DNA from: Arcobacter sp. CECT 8983
GTDB lineage: Bacteria; Campylobacterota; Campylobacteria; Campylobacterales; Arcobacteraceae
Length of the DNA stretch: 64,000 bases
Assembly (NCBI RefSeq): GCF_004118855.1
Contig: NZ_PDKF01000007.1
Coordinates: 93,977 to 157,976, forward strand
Direction: 5' to 3'
Both the position numbers and the translations under genes were made by a program. Each line of letters opens with the position of its first letter. Within the stretch, counting starts at the first letter, position 1. The notes beneath the pieces are model-generated. The model did no database searches. It had not been told where the DNA came from and saw nothing but the letters and a program-made list of their open reading frames with translations. Shown here piece by piece: positions 17,973 to 28,089 of this stretch.

Positions 17973-19307
17973 ATGAACGTAACAAAAGCTAAAATATCAT
18001 CAATTTTTTTTCAATACTCGATACCTTCGGTATTAGGAATGTTGGCAATATCATCTGCAAGTATAGTTGATGGCTTTTTTATAGGGAATCATGTAGGTGA
18101 TAGTGGACTTGCTTCAATCAATATAAGTTTTCCTGTTTTCTCTTTTTTATTTGGATTTGCATTGATGTTATCAGTAGGTAGTAGTGTTGTTGCAGGGAAG
18201 CTTATTGGGGAAGGAGATCTTTACAATGCTTCAATTGTTTTTAGCAAAACAATTATAACAATTTCTCTTTTTAGTTTTTTAACTTGCACTGTTTTATATT
18301 TAAATATCGAAACCCTATTGCGTCTATTGGGTGCTAATAAAGAGTTGACACCCATTGCTATAGAGTATTTATCAGTTATGTTGATATTTATTCCTTTTTT
18401 AATGATAGGTGTAGTCTTTGACTATTTTGTAAGAGTTGACAATAGACCAAATCTTGCCTTTATAGCTTTACTTTTAAGTGCTCTTATCAATATTATTTTA
18501 GATTGGTTTATGATTGTATATTTACAAAAAGGTATTTTTGGTGCAGCATTAGCAACTGGTCTTTCACAGATGGCTTTACTAATCATTCTTTTACCACACT
18601 TCTTTTCAAAAAAAGCAACTTTAAAGTTTGTAAAACCCATAGGAAATTATACTCAAATCATCAAAGCCTGCTACAATGGAACATCAGAGTTTGTCAATGA
18701 AATATCAGTGGGAATAACCACTTTGATTTTTAACTATGTGATGATAAAAAATTTTGACATAGAAGGTATTGCAGCATTTACTGTTATTAATTATCTTTTA
18801 ATGATTGGTATTATGATAAGTTTTGGTATTAGTGACTCTTTACAACCGATTATCAGTAAAAACTTTGGTGCAAAAAAATATACAAGAATAGATGAGTTTA
18901 TAAAACTGGCTTTTATATCTACAAGTTTAGTAGGAGTTGTTATGATAATATTGATACTCTTATTACCTGAAACTTTAGCTAATATTTTTTTAGTAGATAG
19001 TAATTTAGATACTAAACAAATTGTTTTAAATTTTACAAAATTTATATGGATAGTTTTTCTTTTTGATGGGCTTAATCTTGTAATATCATCTTATTTAACA
19101 GCCATGCATAAACCTTTGGCTTCAATGATTATAGCACTCTCTCGAAGTCTTATTTTTCCAGTGTTTTTTATACTTACTCTACCTTTTGTATTTGGTGACA
19201 ATGGCATATTTATGGCTATTCCCTTAGCAGAAGCATTCACTTTTGTAATTGCAATTATACTGTTTAGAAAATTTAGTCCAAAAAAATTGCTTAAAAAAGA
19301 TGTGTGA
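17973..19307 (+). CDS. MATE-family multidrug efflux transporter
   Basis: A 444-residue protein with twelve hydrophobic segments in two six-helix halves, the MATE layout. It opens with the family-like FQYSIPSVLGMLAISSASIVDG and has a matching second half near NEISVGITTLIFNYVM. Such pumps exchange Na+ or H+ for cationic drugs across the inner membrane. An in-frame TTG at 17937, inside the TetR gene, would add 12 residues, but the ATG at 17973 just after the TetR stop is more likely. The 3' end converges with a second TetR gene; an A/T stem (TAAAAATAA and TTATTTTTA, 19325-19349) lies between. Confidence 0.9.
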   Translation: MNVTKAKISSIFFQYSIPSVLGMLAISSASIVDGFFIGNHVGDSGLASINISFPVFSFLFGFALMLSVGSSVVAGKLIGEGDLYNASIVFSKTIITISLFSFLTCTVLYLNIETLLRLLGANKELTPIAIEYLSVMLIFIPFLMIGVVFDYFVRVDNRPNLAFIALLLSALINIILDWFMIVYLQKGIFGAALATGLSQMALLIILLPHFFSKKATLKFVKPIGNYTQIIKACYNGTSEFVNEISVGITTLIFNYVMIKNFDIEGIAAFTVINYLLMIGIMISFGISDSLQPIISKNFGAKKYTRIDEFIKLAFISTSLVGVVMIILILLLPETLANIFLVDSNLDTKQIVLNFTKFIWIVFLFDGLNLVISSYLTAMHKPLASMIIALSRSLIFPVFFILTLPFVFGDNGIFMAIPLAEAFTFVIAIILFRKFSPKKLLKKDV

Positions 19308-19346
19308 GTTAAGATAAAATATTATAAAAATAAAACTAAATTATTT

Positions 19347-19901
19347 TTACAATAAAAAAGTTTTTAAATCTTCAAAAACCTCTTTTTGTTCTTTATCTGA
19401 TAGTTTAACGTAGTTTAAATTCATTGCTGTAAACATTACTTCAGAAAATAAAAAAGCCAATCTTAATTTTCTACCTTCTTCTGTGTTTGTATCAATTGAT
19501 TTTAAGGCACTACTGTGCCACTCATGTAGCCCTTCAAAAACAGATTTATCTTGTAGAAGAATAGTAATAACTTTAGATATTTTATCAAATTCTTTAGTAC
19601 TATTGTATTTTGAAATATATTCAATATGTGCTTTTAACTCTGAATATTTTGAGTCATCACTTTTTGATAAGTTTTTTATATGCTGGTTGTATTCATCTTC
19701 ATTCTTTTCTAAAACAGCTTGAATCATAGCTTCTTTATTTCCAAAAATATATTGAACTCCACCTATTGAAATATTTGCTTTAGCTGCTACTTTTCTAATA
19801 CTTAAACCTGAAAGACCCTCACTTAAAATAATATCTTCAAGAATACTTATTAATTGACTTTTATCTATTTTATTCTTTTTACTCAAATTTTTCCTTTTCA
19901 T
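19347..19901 (-). CDS. TetR-family repressor, probable regulator of the RND pump
   Basis: A 184-residue TetR-type protein. The helix-turn-helix (about 16-62) includes GLSGLSIRKVAAKANISIGGV and QYIFGNKEAMIQAV. The C-terminal domain is helical. It is divergent from the RND efflux operon, with 87 bp between the start codons. That gap holds a perfect 18-bp palindrome near the pump's start, the classic TetR-pump arrangement. The ATG lacks a clear ribosome site; a TTG six codons in has AAAAGG upstream and is an alternative start. Confidence 0.88.
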   Translation of the reverse strand: MKRKNLSKKNKIDKSQLISILEDIILSEGLSGLSIRKVAAKANISIGGVQYIFGNKEAMIQAVLEKNEDEYNQHIKNLSKSDDSKYSELKAHIEYISKYNSTKEFDKISKVITILLQDKSVFEGLHEWHSSALKSIDTNTEEGRKLRLAFLFSEVMFTAMNLNYVKLSDKEQKEVFEDLKTFLL

Positions 19902-19956
19902 TTTTATATTATTTAATAAAAAATTAAGACTTCTTTAAATAGTATTCTTCAAATTA

Positions 19957-19974
19957 AATACATACGTATGTATT
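19957..19974. promoter_or_regulatory. 18-bp perfect palindrome, likely TetR operator
   Basis: AATACATACGTATGTATT is identical to its reverse complement. It begins 32 bp before the adaptor-gene ATG and overlaps where an RNA polymerase complex or the transcript start would lie. TACATAC half-sites of this kind are also seen in operators of AcrR-like repressors. Its placement between a TetR gene and the RND operon makes it the best operator candidate in the window. Confidence 0.75.
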
Positions 19975-19988
19975 GTAAAGGTTAATTA

Positions 19989-21146
19989 ATGAAATTTTGC
20001 TTAAAAAGTTTATTTTTATTGTTCGTTACAATTTTTTTATTAGGATGTGGAAATCAACAAAACAATAGTTTTTCAGAAGAAGAACAAAAAACTGAAGTTG
20101 GATACATAACATTAAACAAACAAGAAGTTCCTTTACAACAAGAGTTGTCAGGAAGAATAAAAGCTATTTATAAATCTGAAGTTAGACCACAAATTGATGG
20201 TATTATAAAAAAACAACTTTTCAAAGAAGGAACTTATGTAAATAAAGGTGATATTTTATATGAGATTGATTCAGACTCTTATCAGGCTGCTTACAATGAA
20301 GCTTTAGCAACACTTAAAAATTCAGAAGCAAATTTAATAACTCTAAAACTAAAAAAACAAAGATATGAAAAATCTGTAAAATTTAGTGTAGTATCACAAC
20401 AAGATGTAGATGATGCAAAAGCTGCATATTTACAAGCTGTTGCTTTAGTTGAACAAAATAAAGCTTTACTAAAAAGTGCGAAAATAAATCTTGATAGAAC
20501 AAAAATAAAAGCACAAATCTCTGGTTTTATTGGAATATCAAATTATACGATTGGATCTTTAGTTTTAGCTAATCAAACAAATGAATTAACTACAATTAGA
20601 GATACAAGTAGAGTATATGCTGATTTAAGTCAGTCAAATAATCAATTATTTAAATTAAAAAAGATAACAAAAAACAACAATAAAAAACAGGATATCCCTG
20701 TAAATATTATATTACCAGACAATTCAAGATATGCACACTCTGGGATACTTAAACTTCAAGAAATTTCAGTAGATGAAGATACAGGATATGTGACGCTAAG
20801 AGCAGAGTTCCCAAATCCTGAAGGGGAATTATTGGACAATATGTTTGTAAATACCATAATAGATATTGGTACTTATTCTAATGTTTTTTTAGTTCCTCAA
20901 CAAGCAGTTACATTGGATGGAAAATCAAATTATATGGTTACAATTATTGAAAAAGATAACACAATACAGAAAAAAACAATAACTGTAGAAAAAGCAGTAG
21001 GAAATAAATGGCTTGTAACAGATCGCCTTTTACAAACAGATAAAATTATCGTTGAAGGTTTAAATAAAATAAATAAAAATAGCATAGTTATTCCTAAAAA
21101 TGTTAATAACTTATATGTAGATAATTCAAAAAAAGAAGTAAAATGA
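19989..21146 (+). CDS. RND efflux periplasmic adaptor lipoprotein
   Basis: A 385-residue membrane-fusion protein of the AcrA/MexA type. The signal peptide ends in LLGC (Cys20), so it is lipid-anchored in the inner membrane facing the periplasm. A lipoyl-like half-motif (RPQIDGIIKKQLFKEGTYV, about 60-78) precedes an alpha-helical hairpin (about 95-165), then beta-barrel and membrane-proximal domains. It links the RND pump to the outer-membrane channel. AAAGG lies before the ATG. The stop overlaps the pump's ATG (ATGA), and the palindromic operator lies just upstream. Confidence 0.93.
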   Translation: MKFCLKSLFLLFVTIFLLGCGNQQNNSFSEEEQKTEVGYITLNKQEVPLQQELSGRIKAIYKSEVRPQIDGIIKKQLFKEGTYVNKGDILYEIDSDSYQAAYNEALATLKNSEANLITLKLKKQRYEKSVKFSVVSQQDVDDAKAAYLQAVALVEQNKALLKSAKINLDRTKIKAQISGFIGISNYTIGSLVLANQTNELTTIRDTSRVYADLSQSNNQLFKLKKITKNNNKKQDIPVNIILPDNSRYAHSGILKLQEISVDEDTGYVTLRAEFPNPEGELLDNMFVNTIIDIGTYSNVFLVPQQAVTLDGKSNYMVTIIEKDNTIQKKTITVEKAVGNKWLVTDRLLQTDKIIVEGLNKINKNSIVIPKNVNNLYVDNSKKEVK

Positions 21147-24100
21147 TAGCTCGTTTTTTTATTAATCATCCAATTTTTGCTTGGGTTATATCGTTACTTA
21201 TAATGTTAGTAGGAATACTTTCTATTAAAAATTTACCTGTAGAGCAGTATCCAGATATTGCTCCTCCCACAATTAACATTCAAGCAACATACTCTGGTGC
21301 AACAGCTAAAACTATTGAAAATAGTATCACTCAACTTATAGAACAAGAATTAACTGGATTAGATGGATTACTTTATTTTTCTTCAACAAGTCAAACAGGA
21401 AGTTCAAGTATAAATGTTGTATTTGAAAAAGGTGTAGATCCAGATATTGCTCAAGTTAAAGTAAATAATAAAATTCAACAAGTATTACCAAGGCTTCCAG
21501 AAGATGTTAGAAAAGAAGGGGTGACTGTCGTAAAATCACAAGATGATTTTCTTATGATAGTTAGTATGCATGATGAATCAGGAAAATCAGATGAAAGTGA
21601 TATTTCAGATTATCTAATCACCAATATAAAAGATGGACTTTCTCGAATAGAGGGTGTTGGTGGAGTTGAACTTTTTGGTTCAGAATATGCAATGAGAGTT
21701 TGGATAGATCCCAAAAAACTTAAATCTTATAATCTAATACCAGCAGATATAAATAATGCAATCTTAAAGCAAAATTCACAAGTATCTGCAGGAAGTATTG
21801 GAGCAAGACCACAAATAAAAGATCAAGAATTAAATGCAGATGTTGTATCAAGAGATAAATTAGAAAATGTAAAAGAGTTTGAAAATATTGTGGTAAAAAG
21901 CAATAAAAATGGTGCAGATGTTTTTTTAAAAGATGTTGCAAAAGTTGAATTAGGTAGCAATGATTACTCTTTTATATCAAAAAATAATGGTTATCAATCA
22001 AGTGGTATAGGTGTAAAATTATCTGCTGGGGCAAATGCTGTAGATGTAGCAAAAAGAGTTAGAGAATATTTATCATCATTTGAAAACTCTTTGCCAAGTG
22101 GATACGTAGTTTCATATCCATATGATACAACTATTTTTATTGAAGAGTCTATAAAAGAAGTTGTAAAAACACTATTTGAAGCCATATTTTTAGTAGTTGT
22201 TGTAATGTTTGTTTTTCTTAATAGTTGGCGAGCCACTATAATCCCTGCTATTGCCGTACCCGTTGTATTGCTTGGTACCTTTGCTATTTTAAATTTTTTA
22301 GGATTTACAATAAACTCTTTAACTATGTTTGCAATGGTATTATCTATAGGCTTATTGGTTGATGATGCTATTGTTGTTGTTGAAAATGTAGAAAGAAACA
22401 TGAGAGAGAAAAAACTTTGCGCAAAAGAAGCCACAATTATAGCAATGGATGAGATCACTAGTGCTTTAATTGGGGTTGCAACTGTACTTTCTGTAGTATT
22501 TTTACCAATGATATTTTTTACTGGTTCTACTGGAATTATATATAAACAATTTGCAGTTACAATTATATCTTCAATGGTTTTATCTGTTGTTGTAGCATTA
22601 ACTTTATCTCCTGCTATTTGTGCTACATTTTTAAAACCTCATAATACAAATAAAAAAAGTAATGATGTCCTTGATTGGTTTAATATAAAATTTAGTAATT
22701 TAACAAAAAAATACAAAGCAGGTATTTTTAAATTTATCAATGCACCTTTTAAATCACTTGTTGCTTATGTGGTAATAATAGCAGTTAGTATTTTATTTTT
22801 TATAAAATTACCTACGGGATTTATACCACCTGAAGATCAAGGTGATTTGATGATTCAATTTACCCTTCCAGCTGGTGCAAGTGCAACACGTTCTGAAAAT
22901 ATTGAAAAAATCATAAGAGATTATTTTTTAACAGAAGAAAAAAATACTATAAATTCAATTTTTTCAATTGTTGGTTTTACTTTTTCAGGAAATGGACAAA
23001 ATGGGGGATTAGGATTTGTTGAGTTAAAAAATTGGAATCAAAGAGCTGGTATAGAAAATAGTGCAGATTCTATTGCCAATAGAGCAATGATGAATTTTAC
23101 AGATAATACATCAAAATATTTTATAAGAGATGCACAAGTATTTGTTATGAATCCATCTTCTGTTCCAGGTTTGGGTAATACAGATGGATTTGAATTTCAA
23201 TTACAAGCTGGTGCTAAAATGACAAGAGATGATTTAATAGAAGCAAAAGATTCTTTATTAGAAAAAGTAAATTCAAATGAATTGATAGTAAATGGAAGAG
23301 TTGAAGGAACTGAAGAAACACCACAATTAAAACTTAATTATGATAAGAAAAAAATATTTTCTTTGGGCTTATCATATGATGATATTGATGATACATTAAA
23401 TACAGCATGGGCTGGTTCTTATGTTAATGATTTTATTGATAAATCAAGAATAAAAAGAGTCTATGTACAAGCTGATGCCCAATACCGATCTAAACCTGAA
23501 GATTTATATCAATGGAATGTTAGAAATAATCAAAATAAAATGGTCTCTTTTGAAGAGTTTACTGATATCTCTTGGAAAACAGCTGAAAAATCATTGACAC
23601 GATATAATGGTTTAGCCTCTTATCTAATTCAAGGAGAAGCTGCTACTGGTGTAAGTTCTGGAGTTGCGATGGATGAGATGGAAAGATTAGCAAAACTTAA
23701 TAATAAAGACACTAAATACTCATGGAGTGGTTTATCTTATCATGAAAGATTATCAAGTGGGCAAGCTGTATATTTATATGCATTATCTTTAGTTGTAATA
23801 TTTTTATGTTTAGCTGCTTTATATGAGAGTTGGAGTATTCCTTTTTCTGTTTTATTAGCTGTGCCATTAGGAGTTATTGGAGCTGTTATTGCAGTATATT
23901 TTAGAGGTTTAAACAATGATATATATTTTCAAGTTGCACTTTTGACAACAATTGGACTGGTTTCAAAAAATGCAATATTAATAGTTGAGTTTGTTGAAAC
24001 TGCTTATAAAAAAGGTGAATCCTTAACAGTTGCAGCAGTAGAAGGAGCAACACTTAGATTTAGACCAATAATTATGACTTCATTAGCTTTTATTGCTGGT

Positions 24101-24280
24101 ATTATTCCTTTAGCTATTTCAACAGGAGCAGGAGCAAATAGTAGAATCTCAATAGGTACAGGAATCATTGGTGGAACACTGACAGCAACAGTTTTAGCAA
24201 TATTTTATGTTCCTCTTTTATTTATCTTAGTAAAAAAATTATTTAGTAAAAAAGAGCAAAAAGGTACAAAAAATGTTTAA
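21143..24280 (+). CDS. RND-family multidrug efflux permease (HAE1 type)
   Basis: A 1045-residue inner-membrane proton antiporter of the AcrB/MexB type. It opens MIARFFINHPIFAWVISLLIM. It has two copies of the TM plus porter-domain architecture. TM4 carries the proton-relay pair (LLVDDAIVVVENVERN, about 405-420), and GLVSKNAILIVEFVE marks the second half. It would pump drugs, bile salts or solvents from the periplasm through the outer-membrane factor encoded next. The 3' end overlaps that gene by 8 bp. The length and the HAE1 signatures are intact. Confidence 0.96.
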   Translation: MIARFFINHPIFAWVISLLIMLVGILSIKNLPVEQYPDIAPPTINIQATYSGATAKTIENSITQLIEQELTGLDGLLYFSSTSQTGSSSINVVFEKGVDPDIAQVKVNNKIQQVLPRLPEDVRKEGVTVVKSQDDFLMIVSMHDESGKSDESDISDYLITNIKDGLSRIEGVGGVELFGSEYAMRVWIDPKKLKSYNLIPADINNAILKQNSQVSAGSIGARPQIKDQELNADVVSRDKLENVKEFENIVVKSNKNGADVFLKDVAKVELGSNDYSFISKNNGYQSSGIGVKLSAGANAVDVAKRVREYLSSFENSLPSGYVVSYPYDTTIFIEESIKEVVKTLFEAIFLVVVVMFVFLNSWRATIIPAIAVPVVLLGTFAILNFLGFTINSLTMFAMVLSIGLLVDDAIVVVENVERNMREKKLCAKEATIIAMDEITSALIGVATVLSVVFLPMIFFTGSTGIIYKQFAVTIISSMVLSVVVALTLSPAICATFLKPHNTNKKSNDVLDWFNIKFSNLTKKYKAGIFKFINAPFKSLVAYVVIIAVSILFFIKLPTGFIPPEDQGDLMIQFTLPAGASATRSENIEKIIRDYFLTEEKNTINSIFSIVGFTFSGNGQNGGLGFVELKNWNQRAGIENSADSIANRAMMNFTDNTSKYFIRDAQVFVMNPSSVPGLGNTDGFEFQLQAGAKMTRDDLIEAKDSLLEKVNSNELIVNGRVEGTEETPQLKLNYDKKKIFSLGLSYDDIDDTLNTAWAGSYVNDFIDKSRIKRVYVQADAQYRSKPEDLYQWNVRNNQNKMVSFEEFTDISWKTAEKSLTRYNGLASYLIQGEAATGVSSGVAMDEMERLAKLNNKDTKYSWSGLSYHERLSSGQAVYLYALSLVVIFLCLAALYESWSIPFSVLLAVPLGVIGAVIAVYFRGLNNDIYFQVALLTTIGLVSKNAILIVEFVETAYKKGESLTVAAVEGATLRFRPIIMTSLAFIAGIIPLAISTGAGANSRISIGTGIIGGTLTATVLAIFYVPLLFILVKKLFSKKEQKGTKNV

Positions 24281-25661
24281 ATCTTTATTTATTTTAATAA
24301 ATATTCTTATATTTACAGGATGTAGTTTAAAACCAGAGATTGTATATAATAACTCTGTAATTCCATCTAAATTTGAAAATGCTGTAGATAAAAATAGTAA
24401 AGTAGAATATATTCAACCAAAATGGCAAGATTTTGTAAAAAATGATAAATTAAAAAAATTGATTAAATTGGCTCTTGAAAATAACAAAGATTTAAAAATA
24501 GCAATTTTAAATATAGAATCAGCAAAAGCTACATATAGAATAGAAAAATCAAAATATTTTCCTTCTATTGAAGCAAAAGCCAATAATACAAATTCAAGAG
24601 ATATTTCATCAAATAATAATACAGAAATATCTCGTACATACTCTTCAAAATTTGCAACTTCTTATGAGCTTGATTTATTTGGAAAAATCAGGAATTCAAA
24701 TGATTTTGCATTACAAAGTTACTTATCTACAAAATATGCAACAACAGCAACAAAAATAAGTTTAATATCTGAAGTTATTAATAATTGGAATACTCTTTGT
24801 GCCAATATTGAACAATTAAAAATATTAGAAAAAAGTATTGAAAATTTAACCTTATCATATGAATTAACACAAAAAAAGTTTGATATGGGCATTATCTTAA
24901 TTGATGATGTTTTTAGTGCAAAAACAAGTTTAAAAGAAGCAGAAGTAAGCCTTTTAAATCAAAAAACAATTATTGAAAAAAATAAAAATACTTTTGAGTT
25001 ATTAGTATCAGCAAATATTCCTAAAAATTTAATACCAAGCGGTTTTGAAGAGAATGAAAAAAGTCTTATGTTAATTCAACCTGGAATCTCATCAAAAGTT
25101 TTATTATCTCGTCCTGATATTATTCAGGCAGAATACAATTTAAAAGCAAAAAATGCAAATATAGGTGTTGCAAGAGCTGCCTTTTTCCCTTCTATTAGTT
25201 TAACTGCAGATTATGGTCTGGCAAGTAGTTCTTTGAGTTCATTATTTAATGGAAATTCTCGTACTGTATGGTCTTTTATTCCAAGTATCAATTTGCCTAT
25301 TTTTAAAGGAGGTGAAAATATGGCAAATTTAGATTATGCAAAAGCTCAACAAAAAATAGCCCTTGCCCAATATGAAAAAACCATCCAATCTGCATTTAAA
25401 GATGTATCTGATGCTTTGGATGAAAGAGCAAATATAACTAAACAACTTAATGCACAAAAAGATTTAGTAAATACAGCAAAAAAAAGTTATGAGGTATCTT
25501 TAAACTCTTATAAGTATGGATTGGGAAACTATTTAAATGTGTTAATTTCACAAAAAAAGTTTTTTGATTCAAAAAGGGCTTTAATAGATACAAAACTAAA
25601 TGAATTGATAAACAGAGTAAGTTTATATACCTCTTTTGGTGGAAATGAGAAAATAGAGTAA
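24273..25661 (+). CDS. RND efflux outer-membrane channel lipoprotein (OprM/NodT type)
   Basis: A 462-residue outer-membrane factor. The signal peptide ends in FTGC (Cys17), marking a lipoprotein. Two OEP repeats follow (about 60-240 and 270-450), each with a long coiled helix pair. Family pieces include YELDLFGKIRNSNDFA, LSRPDIIQAEYNLKAKNANIGVARAAFFPSISL and FKGGENMANLDYA-like repeat starts. It forms the trimeric exit duct for the RND pump. It is the last gene of the three-gene operon and ends in a hairpin terminator. Confidence 0.93.
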   Translation: MFKSLFILINILIFTGCSLKPEIVYNNSVIPSKFENAVDKNSKVEYIQPKWQDFVKNDKLKKLIKLALENNKDLKIAILNIESAKATYRIEKSKYFPSIEAKANNTNSRDISSNNNTEISRTYSSKFATSYELDLFGKIRNSNDFALQSYLSTKYATTATKISLISEVINNWNTLCANIEQLKILEKSIENLTLSYELTQKKFDMGIILIDDVFSAKTSLKEAEVSLLNQKTIIEKNKNTFELLVSANIPKNLIPSGFEENEKSLMLIQPGISSKVLLSRPDIIQAEYNLKAKNANIGVARAAFFPSISLTADYGLASSSLSSLFNGNSRTVWSFIPSINLPIFKGGENMANLDYAKAQQKIALAQYEKTIQSAFKDVSDALDERANITKQLNAQKDLVNTAKKSYEVSLNSYKYGLGNYLNVLISQKKFFDSKRALIDTKLNELINRVSLYTSFGGNEKIE

Positions 25662-25681
25662 ATCTATTTTCTTATTTTTAT
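25648..25681 (+). terminator. terminator after the RND operon
   Basis: AGAAAATAGA, a 5-base loop, then TCTATTTTCT forms a perfect 10-bp stem spanning the stop codon. TATTTTTATTT follows. The convergent nfo gene ends inside the T-rich tail. Confidence 0.6.
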
Positions 25682-26520
25682 TTAATAAAACTATATAAAG
25701 CTTGAATCTCTTCAGCCCAAATCTCTTCATCAATAGTTTCTAAAACCAGTGGAATATCATCCATTCTTTCATCATTCATGATAAATCTAAAGGCATCCCA
25801 ACCAATTTGTCCCATTCCTAAACTATGGTGTCTATCTACTCTACTTCCAAGTTCTGGCTTTGAATCATTTAAGTGCATACCCATAAGATATTGTCGTCCT
25901 ACTACCTCATCAAACTCTTTCCAAGTTTTATCATAGGCTTCCCTTGTTCTTATATCATATCCAGCAGTAAACATATGACAGGTATCAATACACACACCAA
26001 TTCTACTTTTATCTTCAACTTTATCAATTAGATAAGCTAAATGCTCAAACTTATATCCAAGGTTACTTCCTTGACCTGCAGTGTTTTCAATTACAAGCTT
26101 TACATCATTTGTAGCATCAATTGCTTGATTAAGTGATAAAGCAATTCTATCTAAACACTCTTCTTCACTTATCTTTCTTAAATGACTTCCTGGGTGAAAG
26201 TTTAGTCTATCAAGTTTTAGTATCTCACATCTTTCAATCTCATGTAAAAACCCATCTAATGATTTTTGTCTTTTCTCTTCTTCAGGGTGCCCTAAGTTAA
26301 TTAAATAAGAGTCGTGAGGTAAGATATGTTTTGCTTCAATACCTGTTTTTTCCAACTCCTCAAACCATTTGTCTAAAGTCTTTGTATCAAAATCCTTTGC
26401 TCTCCACTGTCTTTGGTTTTTAACAAATAGTGCAAAAGCTTTGCAACCTATTTCTCTAGCGTTGATTGGAGCGTTATAAACGCCACCACTAGCACTAACA
26501 TGTGCTCCAACATATTTCAT
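25678..26520 (-). CDS. nfo: deoxyribonuclease IV (AP endonuclease)
   Basis: A 280-residue TIM-barrel AP endonuclease of the Nfo family. It cuts 5' of abasic sites in base-excision repair, using three zinc ions. The start [12 protein letters not shown] is the family signature. The other metal-site motifs are present: LNFHPGSH (about 100), VIENTAGQG (about 142-150), [13 protein letters not shown] (about 173-185), [21 protein letters not shown] (about 211-231, split in two blocks) and VLETID near the end. Length is normal. AAAGGA precedes the ATG. A small lipoprotein gene lies 43 bp upstream on the same strand. Confidence 0.97.
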   Translation of the reverse strand: MKYVGAHVSASGGVYNAPINAREIGCKAFALFVKNQRQWRAKDFDTKTLDKWFEELEKTGIEAKHILPHDSYLINLGHPEEEKRQKSLDGFLHEIERCEILKLDRLNFHPGSHLRKISEEECLDRIALSLNQAIDATNDVKLVIENTAGQGSNLGYKFEHLAYLIDKVEDKSRIGVCIDTCHMFTAGYDIRTREAYDKTWKEFDEVVGRQYLMGMHLNDSKPELGSRVDRHHSLGMGQIGWDAFRFIMNDERMDDIPLVLETIDEEIWAEEIQALYSFIK

Positions 26521-26563
26521 ATTTATGTCCTTTCTAAGTGTTCTATTTTTTGGGATTGTACTA

Positions 26564-26986
26564 TTAATCTTTTTTTATTTTTATTAAGATTGAGTTTTCT
26601 TTATCTCTGTGAATAATAATTTTTTCATCTTTTTCAAACAAATTTTTTAAAAAATTTTTTTCATAAGAACTATGTAAAAACTCTTTGTTGAAGTTCTTGC
26701 TTTTTTGGCATTTAAAGGTGTCTTTACAAACTTGATTATCATAAATATCTAAGCGTAAAACAGTAACACCTGCTGAAAATACCTCAACTCTAGTAAAGTT
26801 TTCAAATTTAGAGATAAAGCCTTTATCATAAAATTTTAGTTTTGGTGTTTTTATAAGTATAGTGGCACTTGAGACAATTTTTGGCTGATTAAAAGAGCAT
26901 CCAGTAAAAAATATTATGAAAAAAACAAGAAAAGATAACTTTTTAATTCCTAATCCTTTATTATAAAAGTTTCCACTATAATACAA
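26564..26986 (-). CDS. small lipoprotein, function unknown
   Basis: I do not recognise the family. A hydrophobic signal ([16 protein letters not shown]) ends in a lipobox, followed by about 105 residues with mixed strand propensity and one Cys pair (VCKDTFKC). The start is uncertain. The frame has no ATG: a TTG at 26986 gives an odd 14-residue extension with no ribosome site. An ATT at 26947, with AAAGGA six bases before it, would give the expected short signal peptide. The gene is divergent from queH with about 30 bp between. Confidence 0.6.
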   Translation of the reverse strand: MYYSGNFYNKGLGIKKLSFLVFFIIFFTGCSFNQPKIVSSATILIKTPKLKFYDKGFISKFENFTRVEVFSAGVTVLRLDIYDNQVCKDTFKCQKSKNFNKEFLHSSYEKNFLKNLFEKDEKIIIHRDKENSILIKIKKD

Positions 26987-27015
26987 AAAAAACTATAATT
27001 AATCAAAGGTTATCC

Positions 27016-28089
27016 TTGTTAGTACATATTTGTTGCGCAGTAGATTCACACTATTTTTTAGAAAGGTTGCAAGAAGATTTTCCAGATGAAAAACTTGTTG
27101 GCTTTTTTTATGACCCAAATATTCACCCATATAATGAATACAGACTTAGATATCTTGATGTTGAATATTCATGTAAAAAACTTGGTATTGAACTTCTTGA
27201 AGGTCCTTATAACTTAGAAGAGTGGCTAAAAAAAGTAAAAGGCTTAGAAAATGAACCTGAAAAAGGTGATAGATGCACAGTTTGTTATGATGACAGATTA
27301 GAAGTTAGTGCAAAAAAAGCTTTAGAGTTAGGACATGATAAATTTACTACTTCACTGCTTATTTCTCCTAAAAAATCTCAAGATAAATTAGAAAAAATTG
27401 GAGCTAAGCTTACAGAAGAACTTGGTTGTGAGTTTATCTTTAAAGACTATAGAAGTGGAAGTGGAACACAAAAACAAGGTGAAGTTGTAAAAGAAAATAG
27501 TCTATATAGACAAAACTATTGTGGCTGTTTATTTGGACTAACGGCTCAAAGAGAACAACAAAAGAAAATCATGGATGAAATGTTTTCACCCCTTTCTCAC
27601 CAAATCCTTCCAGAATCAATAGAAAGTAGGCTTGAACTTTATAAAAAAAGAGATGAAATGGAAGAGCAAGGTATTCCATATCAAATTATTAAACAAAGAT
27701 TTTTAAACTATAGGCTTTTAAGTGCTAAAGTTAAAATAGACAAAAAAGTAATTCCTTCTTATTTTTTATGTTATTCAACTCTAAATAGAAAAAAAATGAA
27801 CGGAAGAATAGCTTACGAAAAAGATGAAGTAGCTTATTTAAATAAAGATGAAGTAAAAATCTTAAGTATAGATATGTTTAATTCAATAGGAAATAGCACA
27901 TATAGAAATGTTTTAAAACTAATGTATAATCCTCCTACATTTGAATCAGAACTAAATATTAGAAATGCTATTACTCAAAATCCATATGGACTTTCAGCTA
28001 TTGTTATTGTAGATGAAGTAATAGATGGAAAATACGAAATAGAACTAGATTCTGTTATTTATGAAGATGTTAAGGAAGTACTTATATGA
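27016..28089 (+). CDS. queH: epoxyqueuosine reductase QueH
   Basis: A 357-residue QueH (former DUF208), which reduces epoxyqueuosine to queuosine in tRNA; it is the non-cobalamin alternative to QueG. The N-terminal 180 residues hold the cysteine pairs for the iron-sulfur and metal sites: HICCAVD (about 4-10), DRCTVCYDDR (about 91-100) and QNYCGCLFG (about 170-178). The C-terminal half is an extension seen in this phylum and is less conserved. The start is a TTG with AAAGGTT upstream, since MLVHICCA is the family start. It overlaps lpxB by 4 bp. TATAAT boxes lie at 26977 and 26994. Confidence 0.93.
   Translation: MLVHICCAVDSHYFLERLQEDFPDEKLVGFFYDPNIHPYNEYRLRYLDVEYSCKKLGIELLEGPYNLEEWLKKVKGLENEPEKGDRCTVCYDDRLEVSAKKALELGHDKFTTSLLISPKKSQDKLEKIGAKLTEELGCEFIFKDYRSGSGTQKQGEVVKENSLYRQNYCGCLFGLTAQREQQKKIMDEMFSPLSHQILPESIESRLELYKKRDEMEEQGIPYQIIKQRFLNYRLLSAKVKIDKKVIPSYFLCYSTLNRKKMNGRIAYEKDEVAYLNKDEVKILSIDMFNSIGNSTYRNVLKLMYNPPTFESELNIRNAITQNPYGLSAIVIVDEVIDGKYEIELDSVIYEDVKEVLI

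Noticed and set aside
21994..22458. 154-codon open frame antisense to the RND permease
   Set aside because: It lies wholly inside a conserved membrane-protein gene; its Ser/Thr/Ile-rich sequence is what the complementary strand of A/T-rich coding DNA gives, and it has no ribosome site.
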